Assembly (NCBI GenBank): GCA_965230065.1
Contig: OZ245942.1
Location: forward strand, 6,820,001-6,884,000
Source of the DNA: G965230065 sp965230065
Lineage (GTDB): Bacteria > Bacteroidota > Bacteroidia > Cytophagales > Cyclobacteriaceae
Direction: 5' to 3'
Length of the DNA: 64,000 nucleotides
A program made the translations under genes and the position numbers. Within the stretch, counting starts at the first letter, position 1. Every line of letters begins with the position of its first letter. Shown here in pieces: positions 51,857 to 60,315 of this stretch. Under the pieces are notes generated by a model. That model did not search any database. It was not told the origin of the DNA and saw nothing but the letters and a program-made list of their open reading frames with translations.

Positions 51857-52582
51857 ATGAAAAAGTTCTTATTTTCAGTTTACTCCCTTGTTTGTTACCT
51901 GATTTTCTTTACCACTTTCTTATACCTGATCGGGTTTGTAGAAAACCTGGTAGTACCCAAAACCATCAATACCGGGGAAGTAATGTCCCTGGCCCTGTCC
52001 ATTCCTATTAATATAGGATTAATGCTACTTTTTGGACTGCAACACAGCATCATGGCCCGGCAAGGGTTTAAAGAAAAATGGACGAAGATTGTACCCCCGC
52101 CCATAGAGCGCAGCACCTATGTGCTTTTTGCCACCCTGGCTGTTATCTTGTTATTGTGGTTCTGGAAACCCATTCCTCATACCTTCTGGGATTTTTCAGG
52201 CACTGCGGCCGGATACGTTCTGATGGGGATTTCCTTTTTAGGCTGGGGTATTCTGTTACTCAGTACTTACCTGATCAATCATTTTGATTTGTTCGGCCTG
52301 CGTCAGGTTTATTTTTATGTGAAGGGAAAAGAAGCAAAGCCTATGGAATTCAAAACCCCGGCCTTGTACAAAGTGGTAAGGCATCCGCTTTATCTGGGGT
52401 TTGTAATGGCATTCTGGTTTACCCCTGTGATGACAGGCGGGCATTTGTTATTCGCCAGCGGCATGACCCTTTATATCCTGGTGGGCATCTATTACGAAGA
52501 AAAAGACCTCATCAGGAATTTTGGTGAAAAATACCGGCAATACCGGCAAAGAACGGCCAAGTTGATTCCCTTTACTAAGTGA
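51857..52582 (+). CDS. Membrane methyltransferase, probable methanethiol S-methyltransferase (MddA-like)
   Basis: 241 residues with about five membrane helices. The pattern follows MddA: FLYLIGFVENLVVPKTI, GLQHSIMARQGFKEKW, PPPIERSTYVLFATLAVILLLWFWKPIP, STYLINHFDLFGLRQV, and the ICMT/NnrU-like AdoMet region LYKVVRHPLYLGFVMAFWFTP with EEKDLIRNFGEKYRQYR. MddA methylates methanethiol to dimethyl sulfide. The alternative is a general isoprenylcysteine-methyltransferase-like protein of other specificity. It has its own leader (206 bp) after the AraC gene. Confidence 0.8.
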   Translation: MKKFLFSVYSLVCYLIFFTTFLYLIGFVENLVVPKTINTGEVMSLALSIPINIGLMLLFGLQHSIMARQGFKEKWTKIVPPPIERSTYVLFATLAVILLLWFWKPIPHTFWDFSGTAAGYVLMGISFLGWGILLLSTYLINHFDLFGLRQVYFYVKGKEAKPMEFKTPALYKVVRHPLYLGFVMAFWFTPVMTGGHLLFASGMTLYILVGIYYEEKDLIRNFGEKYRQYRQRTAKLIPFTK

Positions 52583-52764
52583 CCTTTTGTTTCAAATTTC
52601 ATCAAAAATTTACTAAATTAGGAAATCAGCTAAGTGGTTTCTTTCTAAGTGCCAAACAGACTGAACCCTTTTCGCACTTCTATGCACAAGACGATAATAT
52701 TTATTACTTCATGAAGCCATCAGGTTTGGAAAAAGTAAAACCTAACCTTTAAATATGAACCATC

Positions 52765-54033
52765 ATGAAAAAGTCTTATGTATTGATGCCATTATTATTC
52801 GTATTGTTTGCTGGATGTGGCCTTGTTAAATCATGTGAAACGGGCGTAGAAGATGTTACCCAGGAAGTGATAGCAGCCCTGGACAGGGGCATTACTCAAT
52901 TAGGGGTTGCTTCCGCAGATTGGCAGGATGTTTTGAATGGGGTAATTAATGACCTTCCGGCTGAAGTGCAAAGTACCATTACCAATGAAGTAACCAATTT
53001 GCTCAACAGGGGCATTGCTGCTTCAGGGGCAGAGGTACGTTGTAATGTAGATTTTTTCCGGGCACGAATGCGGCAGGGGTTGCAACGAATAAAAGCGGAG
53101 GTCCTGGGGTCGGAAGTACCCCCCATTGAACCACAACTCTGTAATGTAGTTCCACTGGCCGTGGATATGTCGCTTTCCCCTAACCGTCGAAATAAGATTG
53201 AATTTTATGGGTATGACTTTGATATGACTGATATTGAAGTTATTCATGTAGCAGGCAATACAGAAACGGATGTTTCAAACAAACTAGATCAGCCTACCCA
53301 TTATCACATGACACTGAACCTCGGTGCTGCAGGTGTGCCATTAAATACCAATAGCCAAAGGCTCATACTCCGGTGGGATGACCGCAACATATCAACAATA
53401 GCCGTGATTCAGCCCTCCCCTGATATATGTGAAACCAAGTTTGATAATCATGGCCCGTCCAATATAACCGTAATGCCACGCCATGCCACTATGCCGGGAA
53501 AAAGCAGGGGAGACCGTGAATTTGACGGGAATGGCCCCCACATGTACTGCTATGTCAGGCTCTATAATATGGGAAACCGTATAGAAGCCAGGATTGTGGT
53601 GAGGGCCAGGGAAACTAAACCGGATTGGACCTATGGTACACGGGACCAGCGCTTTACAATCTACAGTGCAGATCCGGGGTATGAAATCGAGTCAATCGTT
53701 ACCCCAACAACGGCCAATCATTCATACACTGATAACGACCATTCCGTAGATGTATTCAACGGAAGTGGCCCGGTACAGAAATTTATGTTCAATGGGGATG
53801 GAGGTGGCAACGACATTGGCTCCAACACTAAAGTCACCATTCAATTCAATGCGTTGCGTGTTCAACTCAAAGAAACCGGCGATTGTGTTTCCAGTGCAAC
53901 TTTAAGGAGCCTGGAACTGACCAATAAAATCAGTACTGAATTGAAGACAAAAATAGAATCAATGCGGCCATCCATGAAGTTTGTTGCACCGCAGGAGTTA
54001 TCCCCGGCCATAGAGGATACAGATAGGCAATAA
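52765..54033 (+). CDS. Large lipoprotein of unknown function
   Basis: 422 residues; signal peptide with lipobox LFAGC (Cys18). The N-terminal mature part is helical (EDVTQEVIAALDRGITQLG, VQSTITNEVTNLLNRGI); the rest is beta-rich (RRNKIEFYGYDFDMTDIEVI, RLILRWDDRNISTIAVIQ, HMYCYVRLYNMGNRIEARIVVRARE), perhaps two immunoglobulin- or TIG-like domains and a C-terminal jelly roll. A C-terminal tail of about 40 residues is polar. No family recognised. Its own transcription unit is likely (182-bp leader). Confidence 0.75.
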   Translation: MKKSYVLMPLLFVLFAGCGLVKSCETGVEDVTQEVIAALDRGITQLGVASADWQDVLNGVINDLPAEVQSTITNEVTNLLNRGIAASGAEVRCNVDFFRARMRQGLQRIKAEVLGSEVPPIEPQLCNVVPLAVDMSLSPNRRNKIEFYGYDFDMTDIEVIHVAGNTETDVSNKLDQPTHYHMTLNLGAAGVPLNTNSQRLILRWDDRNISTIAVIQPSPDICETKFDNHGPSNITVMPRHATMPGKSRGDREFDGNGPHMYCYVRLYNMGNRIEARIVVRARETKPDWTYGTRDQRFTIYSADPGYEIESIVTPTTANHSYTDNDHSVDVFNGSGPVQKFMFNGDGGGNDIGSNTKVTIQFNALRVQLKETGDCVSSATLRSLELTNKISTELKTKIESMRPSMKFVAPQELSPAIEDTDRQ

Positions 54034-54071
54034 TTTTATCATGTGGGAGTTTGGTATGCCAAATTAGCCTG

Positions 54072-54166
54072 AACTTTGACAAAGCTATCGCAATACAATC
54101 GCTTGGGCAATGACGGTGTCTTTCGTAAAGATGTATCACATGCGATAGACTGGCTTTGTCAAAGTT
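54072..54166. repeat. 95-bp element with perfect 14-bp terminal inverted repeats
   Basis: AACTTTGACAAAGC (54072-54085) and GCTTTGTCAAAGTT (54153-54166) are exact complements; TATCGC and GCGATA just inside extend the symmetry. Otherwise the 483-bp gap 54034-54516 contains only AT-rich sequence with a weak -7-like TAGTTTTC (54491) before the CHAT gene. Confidence 0.75.
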
Positions 54167-54516
54167 TTCTTCCTGGTTACTGTACGTTACTCTTATTCCA
54201 ATAAATCAGCCGTTGCCAGGGCGCGCCACTGGTTAAAATCGCTTACAATACCTGTGGGCCTGATTCTGGAGAATAAACTTCCAATATATTACCATGTATG
54301 GGTTCTGTGGCTGTAATAAAAGGCAAATCTTTACCTAAATTGCCGAGGCTTACTTCTCCCTACTCCACTTAATTTTTGCTGCATTATTAATAGAAATAAC
54401 TTCACATTTATACCTCTTTTTCATAATTTTTTTCTACCTTCTATTCGCTCAATTACACTGCCTTGATAGAAGATTAATTTTATGTCTATTTAGTTTTCGA
54501 TAATAACCCTAAAAAA

Positions 54517-57500
54517 ATGGCAGCACCACACCTAATTTTACTAGCTTTCTGTTTCCTCAACTTTACCAACAATCTATATGCACAACAAGAGGAAGATAAA
54601 TTTCTGGCCGACCAATATTATAAAAAAGCAAAACAATTAGGAGATGCTAATGTGTTGGACAGTTCCATCTATTATTATCAAAAGGCAATAACGATTTATG
54701 AAAAAATTGAAGATTGGAGAGGATATATCAATTGTAGCAATGGCCTTGCTGCATGTTATACTTTGCTATTAGATTTAGTACCTGCAAAGGAGTATCTGGA
54801 AAAGGGGTTTTCTAAAATAAGCTTATTAAATGCTGAAAATAAAATGGACAGTGTCATTGCCGAAAACTATTTTGTATCAGGGTTTTATTATGGCAAAGTG
54901 GGTGATTTTGAAAAACAATTTACAGCCTACCAAAAAGCCCTGGACATTGGAAGTCAGGTTTTGGAGAAAAATCACTCGAAAGTGGCCGAATATTATAACA
55001 ATTTTGGGGCAAGCCTGCTTTATAGGGGAAACTATGAAAAAGCACTTCTCAACTTTAAAAAAGCCCTTGAAATATATAAAAACGGCCACCTTTACTTATT
55101 ATATGTTTACAACAACCTGGGTACGGTTTACAGTAAACAGGGTGACTATGATAATGCCATCAGTTTTTTTCAAAAAGCGGTAAACATTGCGGCACAAGAC
55201 GGCAGTAAACCGGTGGAAGCAGCGTTAGGTTATAATAATATCGGCCAGGTTTATGAAATAAAAGAGGATTTTGACCTTGCCCGTAATTATTTCCAGCAGG
55301 CTTTGGACGCATTGCTTTCAATTTTTGGGGGCGACAATGTTTATACAGGAATTATTACGAATAACTTAGCCAAGCTTTTACTAAAACAAGGCAAGTATGA
55401 TGAGGCTTTATCTAACCTTACCAATGCCCAAAAAATTTTTAAGGAAAATGCAGGCAATGACCACCCTTATGTAGCATTAACGCATGTGAATATCGGGCAA
55501 TGTTACGAAAAAAAAGGCCAACATGAGAAAAATTTACAGCATTTGAAGGCAGCCCTTTCCATTCAACAAAAGGTACTGTCCTCCAACCACCCCGATTTTG
55601 CCGTTACATTGAATAATCTGGGACTGTGTTATGACAACATGGGTGAAACCATCACATCCTTAAATTATTACCAACAAGCAATAGCTACCCTGGTGCCCGG
55701 GTTTGATAATGCTGATTTCTATGTAAATCCTTTCCTTGATGAAAGTATCAACTCCAAACTGATTTTATTGGAAGTTTTAAAGAACAAAGCGAAAACCCTG
55801 GAAAAATTGTACAAAGAAGAAGCCTCAGAAACCAAGCCCCTTGAGCATGCTTTGCTTACATATCAGGATGCTGTAAAATTGATTGATATTATCCGCTTTG
55901 GTTTTCATTCGGAAGGTTCGCAAGAAGACTTGGTAAAAAATTCGTTTTCTGTTTATGAGGGAGCTATCAGGGTAGCGAATGAGCTTTACGGTATTACCGA
56001 TAATGAAAAATATTGGTACCAGGCTTTCGATAGCTCACAAAAAAGCAAAGCCTTCTTATTATTGCAGGCGATCAAAAAAGCCAAAGGGCTACGGTTTGCC
56101 GATGTGCCCGATTCCCTCATTGATAAGGAAAATGAGCTGAAAGTGGATGTTGCTTTTTACGAAAGGGAATTACACCTGGCCCGGCAAAAGAAAGATTCGG
56201 CCAAAATAAGTCTTTATCAGGATTATTTATTTCAATTTAATACCGAAGTGGACAGTCTTAACCGGCAATTAGAAAAAGATTATCCTAAATATTATCAGTT
56301 AAAATATAATAACGATTTGCCAGGCGTTACAGAAATACAGCAATCGATATTAGATGAAGGTACTGTTTTACTGGAATATTTCGTCGGGGATGCTACGATC
56401 AATATCTTTTGTGTATCAAAAAATAAGCTGCAATTGTTTGCTTACGACAAACCGGAAGGTTTTAAGAGTTTGGTCAGTGATTTCAAAAAAAGCACGGCAA
56501 ATTGGGGTTTTATAAACAGTCATCCAACGGAAGCCGATTCCCTTTATATTCATTCTGCACACCATCTTTACAAGCATTTGCTGCAAGCCCCGTTGGCGTC
56601 TGTTTCCGGGCCTGTAAAAAAGTTGATCGTGGTACCTGATGGGAGCCTGGGTTATGTTAATTTTGAAGCATTGCTGTCTGCCCTACCTGCCAACCCTACC
56701 AATTTTCGGTACAATAATTTGGCTTATTTAATCAAAAGCTATCAGGTACACTACCTTTATTCAGCAGCCACCTATTTCAGTGCCAGAACCCCTTTGGATG
56801 GACCGGCTGAAGATAAGTTTGGCGGTTTTGCGGTTACGGATGCTTCCTTGCCGGGCGCAGTGGAAGAAGTAAATGGGATTGCGAACATCATCAATGGCAG
56901 AGCCTGGACAGGGGAACAAGCTACTGAAAGAAATTTCAAAGAAAATGCTGATAAGTATTCGGTACTGCACTTGTCTATGCACGGCACGCTTGATGATGAC
57001 TACCCTTTGTATTCCAAACTCATCTTTACACAAACGCAGGATTCCCTCCAAGACGACTCATTAACCGTAGCAGAAATTTACACGATGCGGCTGAATGCCC
57101 AAATGGCGGTGTTAAGTGCTTGTGAAACGGGCAATGGCCCCGTAAGCCGGGGTGAAGGGATTATGAGCATGTCCAGGGCTTTTGCGTATGCGGGCTGCCC
57201 CAGCGTAATCACCAGTTTATGGAAAGTGGATGCCGAACATGCCTTAGTCCTGATGCGGGATTTTTACCGACATTTACTCAATGGGCTGCCAAAAGACAAG
57301 GCTTTGCAACAGGCCAAACTCAATTTCCTACAATCTACAGATGACCCTTTACAAACACACCCTCATTTTTGGCTGAGCTTTATCGTTACCGGGGATGCTG
57401 CCCCTGTAATATTTGAAGAAAATAGTTGGTGGGCGAGCAGGCTATCTATCTACTTGGTTATGCTGATTGTATTGGTGGTGTTCCTGTTTCGAAAATTTTC

Positions 57501-57528
57501 AGCCCCCAAACCTACCGTAGAGGCTTGA
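54517..57528 (+). CDS. Exported, membrane-anchored TPR-CHAT protease
   Basis: 1003 residues. Signal peptide (cleavage near LYAQ, about residue 23); ten or more TPR repeats over about 30-390; a helical linker; then a CHAT (caspase-like) domain over about 660-965. The catalytic dyad is intact: His822 in HLSMHGTLDD and Cys869 in VLSACETGNG, with the family-typical SRGEGIMSMSRAFAYAGCPSVITSLWKVD behind it. A membrane helix lies near the C terminus (YLVMLIVLVVFLF) with a short basic tail, placing TPR and protease in the periplasm. CHAT proteases cleave one or few protein partners, often after a TPR-detected signal. The gene is tail-to-tail (2 bp) with the anti-sigma-like/sigma pair, its likely functional partner. 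Confidence 0.93.
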   Translation: MAAPHLILLAFCFLNFTNNLYAQQEEDKFLADQYYKKAKQLGDANVLDSSIYYYQKAITIYEKIEDWRGYINCSNGLAACYTLLLDLVPAKEYLEKGFSKISLLNAENKMDSVIAENYFVSGFYYGKVGDFEKQFTAYQKALDIGSQVLEKNHSKVAEYYNNFGASLLYRGNYEKALLNFKKALEIYKNGHLYLLYVYNNLGTVYSKQGDYDNAISFFQKAVNIAAQDGSKPVEAALGYNNIGQVYEIKEDFDLARNYFQQALDALLSIFGGDNVYTGIITNNLAKLLLKQGKYDEALSNLTNAQKIFKENAGNDHPYVALTHVNIGQCYEKKGQHEKNLQHLKAALSIQQKVLSSNHPDFAVTLNNLGLCYDNMGETITSLNYYQQAIATLVPGFDNADFYVNPFLDESINSKLILLEVLKNKAKTLEKLYKEEASETKPLEHALLTYQDAVKLIDIIRFGFHSEGSQEDLVKNSFSVYEGAIRVANELYGITDNEKYWYQAFDSSQKSKAFLLLQAIKKAKGLRFADVPDSLIDKENELKVDVAFYERELHLARQKKDSAKISLYQDYLFQFNTEVDSLNRQLEKDYPKYYQLKYNNDLPGVTEIQQSILDEGTVLLEYFVGDATINIFCVSKNKLQLFAYDKPEGFKSLVSDFKKSTANWGFINSHPTEADSLYIHSAHHLYKHLLQAPLASVSGPVKKLIVVPDGSLGYVNFEALLSALPANPTNFRYNNLAYLIKSYQVHYLYSAATYFSARTPLDGPAEDKFGGFAVTDASLPGAVEEVNGIANIINGRAWTGEQATERNFKENADKYSVLHLSMHGTLDDDYPLYSKLIFTQTQDSLQDDSLTVAEIYTMRLNAQMAVLSACETGNGPVSRGEGIMSMSRAFAYAGCPSVITSLWKVDAEHALVLMRDFYRHLLNGLPKDKALQQAKLNFLQSTDDPLQTHPHFWLSFIVTGDAAPVIFEENSWWASRLSIYLVMLIVLVVFLFRKFSAPKPTVEA

Positions 57529-57530
57529 TG

Positions 57531-58325
57531 CTATTTCATTCGTTCCAATAATTTTTTCGCTTCATTTAGCTTGTAGTCTGTAACCTTTCTCAAAATTTCG
57601 GTAGCAAGACCTTTCTGCTCAGACTGGTAATACGCCAGTCCCAAGTACCACAGTGCCTGTTCGTTGTACCTGCTGTCCATGTCCAGTACATTTTCAAATT
57701 GTCGGGCAGCTTTTTGGGGTTCTAGATTTTCCTTGTATAGATAACACAAACCCAGGTAAAATTCGGCTTCGGGGCTTACTGTATCTGAGGCCACAATTTT
57801 TTCCAGGACGGTTTTAGCCTCAGCGTAGTTACCCTGTTCATAATTGACCTTCCAATCTTCAACACCTTCCGAACCTTTGAAAAATGGCGGACTTTTGTAG
57901 GGTTCTTCCAAATAAGCCGCTACCAAAGCATCGGGGGAAGCAGATTGCCAATATCGAATAAGGCCAAAAGCAGTAATGATGAATAACAAAACTGAAGCAG
58001 CAACGGCAAGGTATTTCCGCGAAAAAATGCCAACAGTTTTTTTTGAAGGTTCAACAGGTTCGGGTTCTTCAGAATCAACTTCAACAGTGCTGTTAATTTT
58101 CCTGAAGAGCGCCATCGATTCGTTGATATCCTCCTGGAGGCTCACCAGTTTTTCATCTTTCAGTGCTTCATTAACTGCCCTGTTCATTGCCACTTCTTCG
58201 GCCAATGACGGATCAGCCTTGATAGTCGCTTCAAAAGCAAGTCTTTCTTCCTCAGGCAAATCCCCGCTGAGATAGTTATCAATTTTTTCTAATAGTTCTA
58301 CCTTTTGTTTGTCTCCGCCTTCCAT
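57531..58325 (-). CDS. Membrane-spanning TPR protein, probable anti-sigma factor
   Basis: The 264 residues from ATG 58325, one base after the sigma gene's stop (TAA-G-ATG); the longer reading from 58352 overlaps the sigma gene and is less likely. Residues 1-100 are cytoplasmic and helical, with KIDNYLSGDLPEEERLAFEATIKADPSLAEEV, resembling the zinc-less anti-sigma/zf-HC2-like opening of Bacteroidota anti-sigma proteins. One membrane helix follows (105-124), then periplasmic TPR-like repeats (about 145-255; AEFYLGLCYLYKENLEPQKAARQFENVL). Position, coupling and topology suggest that it holds the sigma factor and receives a periplasmic signal. The family is not proven. Confidence 0.78.
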   Translation of the reverse strand: MEGGDKQKVELLEKIDNYLSGDLPEEERLAFEATIKADPSLAEEVAMNRAVNEALKDEKLVSLQEDINESMALFRKINSTVEVDSEEPEPVEPSKKTVGIFSRKYLAVAASVLLFIITAFGLIRYWQSASPDALVAAYLEEPYKSPPFFKGSEGVEDWKVNYEQGNYAEAKTVLEKIVASDTVSPEAEFYLGLCYLYKENLEPQKAARQFENVLDMDSRYNEQALWYLGLAYYQSEQKGLATEILRKVTDYKLNEAKKLLERMK

Positions 58326-58326
58326 C

Positions 58327-58908
58327 TTATTTAATTGTAAAATCAGGATCATCTTCCAATAAATCCAATAACCTTTGCTTGCACCTGAACAACTTTACCT
58401 TTACAAAATTTTCAGAAGTATCCAGTTGGCTGGCAATATCTTTCATCTTAATACCTTTTATATATTTCAGGGTCAGTATATCCCTGCATTTCTTATCTAA
58501 TTGCATAAAGTTTTGATGCACAATATTACAATTATTGTCCTTTTCAATCTTAGCGTTAAGTTCTTCTTGTGAAAAGTCTTTCATTTCATTGTTCAATGCT
58601 CCGGTTTTTTGTGGGTCCGGGATTTTTTTTAACCAAATATTCCTGCTTATTTTCTTAAAATAGGCTTCAAAATTTCCTTCCTTATACTTTCCTGTCTTGA
58701 TGTTGATTAAAACTGCTTCCCATGTTTGCTCAAAAATATCTTTTGCATCTTCTTGCGTACCGGAGTTTGTCCGGATCCAATGGAAAACCTTGGGTTTCAA
58801 TATATTAATGAGACTAGCAACGATGGTTTCATTGTTATTCCTGATTCCCTCTACAATCTCATACTCGGTATGTTTTTTTTCTCGTTCTCTAATCATTATA
58901 TACCGCAA
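58327..58908 (-). CDS. ECF-type RNA polymerase sigma factor
   Basis: 193 residues (or 189 from Met5). Region 2: VASLINILKPKVFHWIRTNSGTQEDAKDIFEQTWEAVLINI and EGNFEAYFKKISRNIWLKK. Region 4: FMQLDKKCRDILTLKYIKGIKMKDIASQLDTSENFVKVKLFRCKQRLLDLL, a complete HTH. It overlaps nothing, but its stop is one base from the anti-sigma start, so the two are made in balance. A palindrome (58934-58949) and a hairpin (58983-59016) lie in the shared 239-bp promoter region with the divergent barrel gene. Confidence 0.92.
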   Translation of the reverse strand: MRYIMIREREKKHTEYEIVEGIRNNNETIVASLINILKPKVFHWIRTNSGTQEDAKDIFEQTWEAVLINIKTGKYKEGNFEAYFKKISRNIWLKKIPDPQKTGALNNEMKDFSQEELNAKIEKDNNCNIVHQNFMQLDKKCRDILTLKYIKGIKMKDIASQLDTSENFVKVKLFRCKQRLLDLLEDDPDFTIK

Positions 58909-58933
58909 TAATCAAAAAGTTATCACCCTCACT

Positions 58934-58949
58934 GCAAAAAATATTTTGC
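58934..58949. promoter_or_regulatory. Palindrome upstream of the sigma gene
   Basis: GCAAAA-AATA-TTTTGC, perfect 6-bp arms, 26 bases before the sigma start codon. It could be an operator or part of a leader. Beyond it, GTAGG...CTGTC-AAAAAA-GACAG..CCTAC (58983-59016) forms a hairpin. Confidence 0.4.
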
Positions 58950-59147
58950 CCATCCCGAAATGCTGTACTGCTGCTATTTTTTGTAGGCTTTGCCTGTCAA
59001 AAAAGACAGCTCCTACCGCATTATTCCCTACCAATATAAAAATTTTTTAAAACAAGCTGATAACGAATTCGGGGTTTTTGGAATCTAGGATTGAAGGCAA
59101 CTTCAATTGAACCTAAAATTTCCATTCACCTAAACCAGTAATCGATC

Positions 59148-59768
59148 ATGAAAACGACTGCTAAAACACATTGTAAGGTTACTTCACTTTCCCTTCTCAA
59201 AACTGCTTTCTTAGTATTGATATGCCTATGTACTTCTTCATTTTCCTATGCCCAGAAAAATGAACGGAAAGGCTTTTTTCTAGGCATTGGTGTAGGGCCT
59301 GGCCTTGTTGCTTATAAAACCAGCTTTACAGGTTTTGACTTCCTCTCTGAAAAAAAGACCAAGGTAACCTTCATGTCTGATTTTAAAATTGGGTATGCCC
59401 CTACCGATCAGCTCGCAATATACTGGACCTCAAAAGTTGCCTGGTTTAACAGCGACTTCTTATCTGAAGAAAAAAACCTTTCTATAAATGGATTTGGTGG
59501 CGTTGGAGCTTCTTATTTTCTGGAAACTGAAGCTCCATCCTTTTACTTCAATGGAGGCATAGGATACGCTACCTGGTCAGTGCTTAACACTGAAAATACC
59601 AACGCATCGCTAAATACTTTTGGGTTAGGTCTTTCTGCCGGGGCCGGTTATGAATTTGCCAGGCACTGGAGTGCTGAAGCCAATTTTACTTTTGGCAAAC
59701 CGAAAGACGGAGATTTCACGGTGAATACTACGGCAGTTCGCTTCACTATAAATTATCTTTTGTATTAG
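59148..59768 (+). CDS. Outer-membrane beta-barrel protein
   Basis: 206 residues. Signal peptide (to about Ala35, SFSYAQ). The mature part alternates strands with aromatic girdles typical of an eight-stranded OmpX/OmpW-like barrel (KGFFLGIGVGPGLVAYKTSF, MSDFKIGYAPTDQLAIYWTSKVAWF, GVGASYFL, FYFNGGIGYATWSVL, GLGLSAGAGYEFARHWSAEANFTFGKP) and closes with VRFTINYLLY, ending in an aromatic residue as outer-membrane barrels do. Divergent from the ECF sigma gene and a candidate for its regulon. Function unknown. Confidence 0.85.
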   Translation: MKTTAKTHCKVTSLSLLKTAFLVLICLCTSSFSYAQKNERKGFFLGIGVGPGLVAYKTSFTGFDFLSEKKTKVTFMSDFKIGYAPTDQLAIYWTSKVAWFNSDFLSEEKNLSINGFGGVGASYFLETEAPSFYFNGGIGYATWSVLNTENTNASLNTFGLGLSAGAGYEFARHWSAEANFTFGKPKDGDFTVNTTAVRFTINYLLY

Positions 59769-59822
59769 TCCTTTTTACTACCTACGAAAAGTTCTATTCT
59801 TCTTCCACTAAATTTTTATACC

Positions 59823-60248
59823 ATGAAAAAGTTAATCTTTATTCTGTTTTGTACATTATTAAGTTCTTGTGCTCAAGACATGTATGTAAAGTACCAATCA
59901 GAAGCCACTAACCCTGGCAAAATTGTAATACAACCTGAAAAGCCTACCTCAAAAACTTATATATCTATCAATGATCAAATGGTTGTTGAAAAAAAGTCGG
60001 TAAAGTCTGTAACTATTGACAACATTCCAACTGGCAACCACAACATACACTATTACTCGAAATATATATGGTATACAAAAGACCTTGATACTCAGTTCAC
60101 TGTAAATATTACAGCCAACAAAGAGCATAATCAAAGTATAGATGTACCTCCCTACAATGCAGGCTTTTGGGTATTAAATGGTGTTGCCATTATCCTGCCT
60201 ACACTTGTACTAATTTCTACATTCCGGAGAGTAAATAGCTTACAATAA
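59823..60248 (+). CDS. Lipoprotein with C-terminal membrane helix
   Basis: 141 residues; lipobox LLSSC (Cys16). The mature part looks like a small beta-sandwich (PGKIVIQPEKPTSKTYISINDQMVVEKKSVKSVTIDNIPTGNHNIHYYS) of PEGA-like type. A hydrophobic helix near the C terminus (GFWVLNGVAIILPTLVLIS) is odd for a lipoprotein and suggests double membrane anchoring. It starts 54 bp after the barrel gene. No family recognised. Confidence 0.72.
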   Translation: MKKLIFILFCTLLSSCAQDMYVKYQSEATNPGKIVIQPEKPTSKTYISINDQMVVEKKSVKSVTIDNIPTGNHNIHYYSKYIWYTKDLDTQFTVNITANKEHNQSIDVPPYNAGFWVLNGVAIILPTLVLISTFRRVNSLQ

Positions 60249-60315
60249 TATTTTCAAACCCCGTGAGAGCACTAACTACAATCTATTAGTTTTTCATACC
60301 AAAATTCCAAAAATA

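Noticed and set aside
54517..57528. TPR-CHAT protein as a CRISPR-associated (Craspase-type) protease
   Set aside because: It has a signal peptide and membrane anchor and no gRAMP or other CRISPR gene nearby.
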